Shown here: in pieces, positions 4,115 to 6,280 of the stretch | Numbering within the stretch: position 1 is the stretch's first letter | Layout: every line of letters begins with the position of its first letter | Origin: a bacterium UBP3_UBA1247 | GTDB taxonomy: Bacteria; UBA3054 | NCBI GenBank assembly: GCA_002308555.1 | Contig: DBWD01000114.1 | Span: 1-6,280, forward strand | Reading direction: 5' to 3' | Length of the DNA stretch: 6,280 bases | Program-made: the position numbers and the translations under genes | Notes under the pieces: generated by a model | The model's database searches: none | Told to the model about the DNA's origin: nothing | What the model saw: the letters and a program-made list of their open reading frames with translations, nothing else

Positions 4115-6280
4115 ATGCATAAAAGAAACTATTTGTTGTTGGCAGGCTTAGGCTTGCTGACCGCCTCCCTCGCGCTTGCGGCTGAAGAGACCGTCAATGT
4201 GTCCACCACCGATCTGGAAAAATCCGAAGCCGCGATGTTTTCCGAGCTCGACAAATTGACGGAAAAAGTCTTCACCGATATAGAAGCGGCCGAAAAGAAC
4301 GACCAGACCGACAATCAGAAGGTCGTCATAGAGATGAAGGAAGACACCGGCTCCCAAAGGACCGATGTCGTTGTCCCCAAGGCCCCCGAGAAGACCGTGA
4401 ATGAAGAAGTCGACGGCATGGAGATCATACCGAAAAAGGACGAAAACTACATCTCCGACAAGGTCAGGGAGGTCAAGCAAACCCCCATCGAGACCGTGGA
4501 CGAGACCCATGTCTCCAACCAGCAGCCCGAAAGGATGGATGTCGTTTTGCAGAACAGTTTCCAGACCAAGGATCTTGAACCGGAGCTGCCTCCCGGAGCG
4601 CGCTTCTGGGACGCCGCGACGCCCAGCGTCGAAAGTCTCGGCAAGAACGTGGACAGGAACCTTTTGTCCGGCGAAGCGGACGACGGCTTCATACACACCA
4701 ACGTTTACGTGCGTCTCCGCGACTGCATCACCATGGGCCTGGAAAAGAACCTGGGCCTGACCATCGAGCGCTACAAGCCCGAATACGCTAGGGAAGGCAT
4801 CCGCATCGCCAAGGGCGCCTTCGACCCCTATTTCGCCGCCAGCATCGCCTGGGAGGGCGCCAAACAGCCCCGTCCTTACGTCAAGGTCCAGAGCTACAAG
4901 AAGAAATTCGCCGTGGGCCGCGACCCCCAGACCGGCCAGCCCATCTACAAGACCTTCAACATTCCCTACAACACGAAGCTGCACATCGGCAACAGCGAGA
5001 CGGAAGGCGAGACTTACAAGATGGGCATCCAGGGCAAATTCGCCACCGGCGTGCAGTACACTTTGGGCGCGGGCTTCACCCGTTCCTGGACCGACCAGAA
5101 GAACAACATGTGGGGCAACCCGCTGTATTCCGCCGCCACCACGGTCTCCCTTGAGATCCCCATTCTGAGAGGCTTCGGCGTGGATGTCAACATGGCGCCC
5201 GTCAGGGTCGCCAGGAACAACTGGAGGATCGCCAAGGAGTCCCTGGACGACTACATGCAGTCTTTCATCACGCAGATCGTGGCCTACTACTGGACGCTCT
5301 ATTATTGGCGCGAACAGACCGGCGCCGAGGAGTACACCCTGGAGCTGGCCAAGAACCTTCTCTACGTGACCAGCAACAAGCGCGCCGTGGGATTGGTGGC
5401 CAGCAACGAAGTGATCCAGGCGGAAGCCAGGATCGCCAGCCAGGAACAGCGTCTGCTTTCCAGCAGAAACTCCATCAGGGACAGCGAGGACAATCTCAGG
5501 TACATCATCAACTTTGAGATGAACGACCTCTACCGTCCCAAGGCCCTGCGTCCCTACCAGTACCATCTGGTCCCGTTGGAAAAACCCCAGGTGACGGACG
5601 TAACCTTGAACGAGGCCGACCTTATCGAGACCGCCCTTATCAAAAGGAAATCCCTGGAAGTCGCGAAACTGCAGCTGAAGAACGCCAAGGAAAACCTTAA
5701 GGTCGCCAAATCCAACCTGCTGCCGAAACTCTCCGTGGTGACCGAGGCCGGCATGACCGGCGTGGGCAACACCCACGACAGGGCCTTCACGGACGAGGCC
5801 AGCGGCCGCCACCTCAACTGGATGGTGGGGCTGGATTTCGTGACGCCGGTGTTCTTCTGGAGTTTCGTGGGCGATTACCGCCAGGCCAAGTACGCCAAGG
5901 AACAGGCCACGCTTTCCGTGGAGAACGTCCAGCAGTCCATCGCCATCGAGGTCAGGACCGCCATCCGCGCCGTCCAGACCAACAGGAAGCGCATCACGGC
6001 CGCCAGGGAAGCCACCCGCCTCGCTTACGAGCAGCTCTATTACGAGCAGGAAAAATACAAAGCGGGCCTGGTCACCACCTACGAAGTGCTGGAACTCCAG
6101 ACCGACCTGGCCCAGGCTCTCTCCGACGAGATCAAGGCCCTGGTCGACTGGCGCATCTCCATGAGCGAGCTCTCCCGCGCCGTGGGCCTGGCCCTCGACT
6201 TCAACGACGTGGTCATCGAAGACTATTACAAGCTTCCCAAGAACGAAGAAGCTTATTTCACTCGTTTCTTATTCCAGTAA
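4115..6280 (+). CDS. TolC-family outer-membrane efflux channel with long acidic N-terminal extension
   Basis: This 721-residue protein is complete, with its TAA the last codon of the window. Residues 1-22 are a Sec signal peptide (basic start, hydrophobic core, ALA at 20-22); there is no lipobox. Residues 23 to about 190 are low in hydrophobics and strongly acidic (about 40 D/E to 19 K/R by hand count), probably disordered or coiled. The outer-membrane efflux fold starts near 195 and shows its usual twofold repeat. The first half includes EIPILRGFG (347-355, the LLRG-type motif) and long helices at about 361-465. The second half (about 500-695) includes GLDFVTPVFF and the late helix motif KYKAGLVTTYEVLELQTDLA (647-666). 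E. coli TolC is about 490 residues, so the extra length is mainly the N-terminal region plus a larger first beta segment (about 245-345). The signal peptide fixes the start; only a weak GGTG ribosome-binding sequence precedes it. It most likely forms the duct for the MacAB-like pump upstream. Confidence 0.93.
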   Translation: MHKRNYLLLAGLGLLTASLALAAEETVNVSTTDLEKSEAAMFSELDKLTEKVFTDIEAAEKNDQTDNQKVVIEMKEDTGSQRTDVVVPKAPEKTVNEEVDGMEIIPKKDENYISDKVREVKQTPIETVDETHVSNQQPERMDVVLQNSFQTKDLEPELPPGARFWDAATPSVESLGKNVDRNLLSGEADDGFIHTNVYVRLRDCITMGLEKNLGLTIERYKPEYAREGIRIAKGAFDPYFAASIAWEGAKQPRPYVKVQSYKKKFAVGRDPQTGQPIYKTFNIPYNTKLHIGNSETEGETYKMGIQGKFATGVQYTLGAGFTRSWTDQKNNMWGNPLYSAATTVSLEIPILRGFGVDVNMAPVRVARNNWRIAKESLDDYMQSFITQIVAYYWTLYYWREQTGAEEYTLELAKNLLYVTSNKRAVGLVASNEVIQAEARIASQEQRLLSSRNSIRDSEDNLRYIINFEMNDLYRPKALRPYQYHLVPLEKPQVTDVTLNEADLIETALIKRKSLEVAKLQLKNAKENLKVAKSNLLPKLSVVTEAGMTGVGNTHDRAFTDEASGRHLNWMVGLDFVTPVFFWSFVGDYRQAKYAKEQATLSVENVQQSIAIEVRTAIRAVQTNRKRITAAREATRLAYEQLYYEQEKYKAGLVTTYEVLELQTDLAQALSDEIKALVDWRISMSELSRAVGLALDFNDVVIEDYYKLPKNEEAYFTRFLFQ

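Noticed and set aside
4148..5812. 554-residue open frame on the minus strand opposite the TolC-family gene
   Set aside because: Same reason: it is a compositional shadow of a well-supported gene, with a biased Gly/His/Val composition and no domain or signal.
1..6280. CRISPR arrays, insertion sequences, phage or toxin-antitoxin genes
   Set aside because: No spaced direct repeats, transposase motifs, terminal inverted repeats or small paired genes were seen; all long stretches are accounted for by efflux genes.

Overview
The window is from a diderm (Gram-negative-type) bacterium, probably an anaerobe. The diderm call rests on a complete inner-membrane-to-outer-membrane efflux set: a periplasmic adaptor, a MacB-type ABC pump, a TolC-family channel and a lipobox lipoprotein. 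The anaerobe hint is the divergent gene at the left edge, whose first residues match pyruvate:ferredoxin oxidoreductase. G+C is moderately high with strong G/C preference at third codon positions, and AGG is common for Arg. I cannot assign a phylum from the sequence alone.

Layout. 1-38 (minus): N-terminal fragment of a nifJ-like gene. 39-200: divergent intergenic region with a minus-strand promoter for nifJ, a GC-rich GNRA-capped hairpin and a plus-strand promoter for the tRNA. 201-277: tRNA-Val(GAC) with encoded CCA and an unusual C at position 33. 305-4000: a tight four-gene plus-strand cluster of MacA-like adaptor, unknown outer-membrane-type lipoprotein, ABC ATPase and MacB/FtsX-type permease, with gaps of 18 and 4 nt and a 4-nt overlap. 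4001-4114: a short intergenic region with its own promoter and a UNCG-capped hairpin. 4115-6280: a TolC-family channel with a long acidic N-terminal extension, ending exactly at the window edge.

How the genes work together. The ATPase (2091-2768) and permease (2765-4000) form a MacB-type mechanotransmission pump that does not move substrate through the inner membrane itself. The MacA-like adaptor (305-1498) links its periplasmic domain to the TolC-like duct (4115-6280), and it carries the R-L-S hairpin-tip motif expected for TolC docking. The lipoprotein (1517-2086), inserted between adaptor and ATPase, is not part of the classical MacAB-TolC machine. It is the best candidate here for an undescribed accessory part. 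The substrate cannot be read from sequence.

Most notable points: the lipoprotein inside the pump operon, the roughly 170-residue acidic pre-domain of the TolC homologue, C33 in the tRNA anticodon loop, the tRNA lying 27 nt upstream of macA with no obvious separate promoter or Shine-Dalgarno, and three promoters sharing a T-rich extended -10 design.
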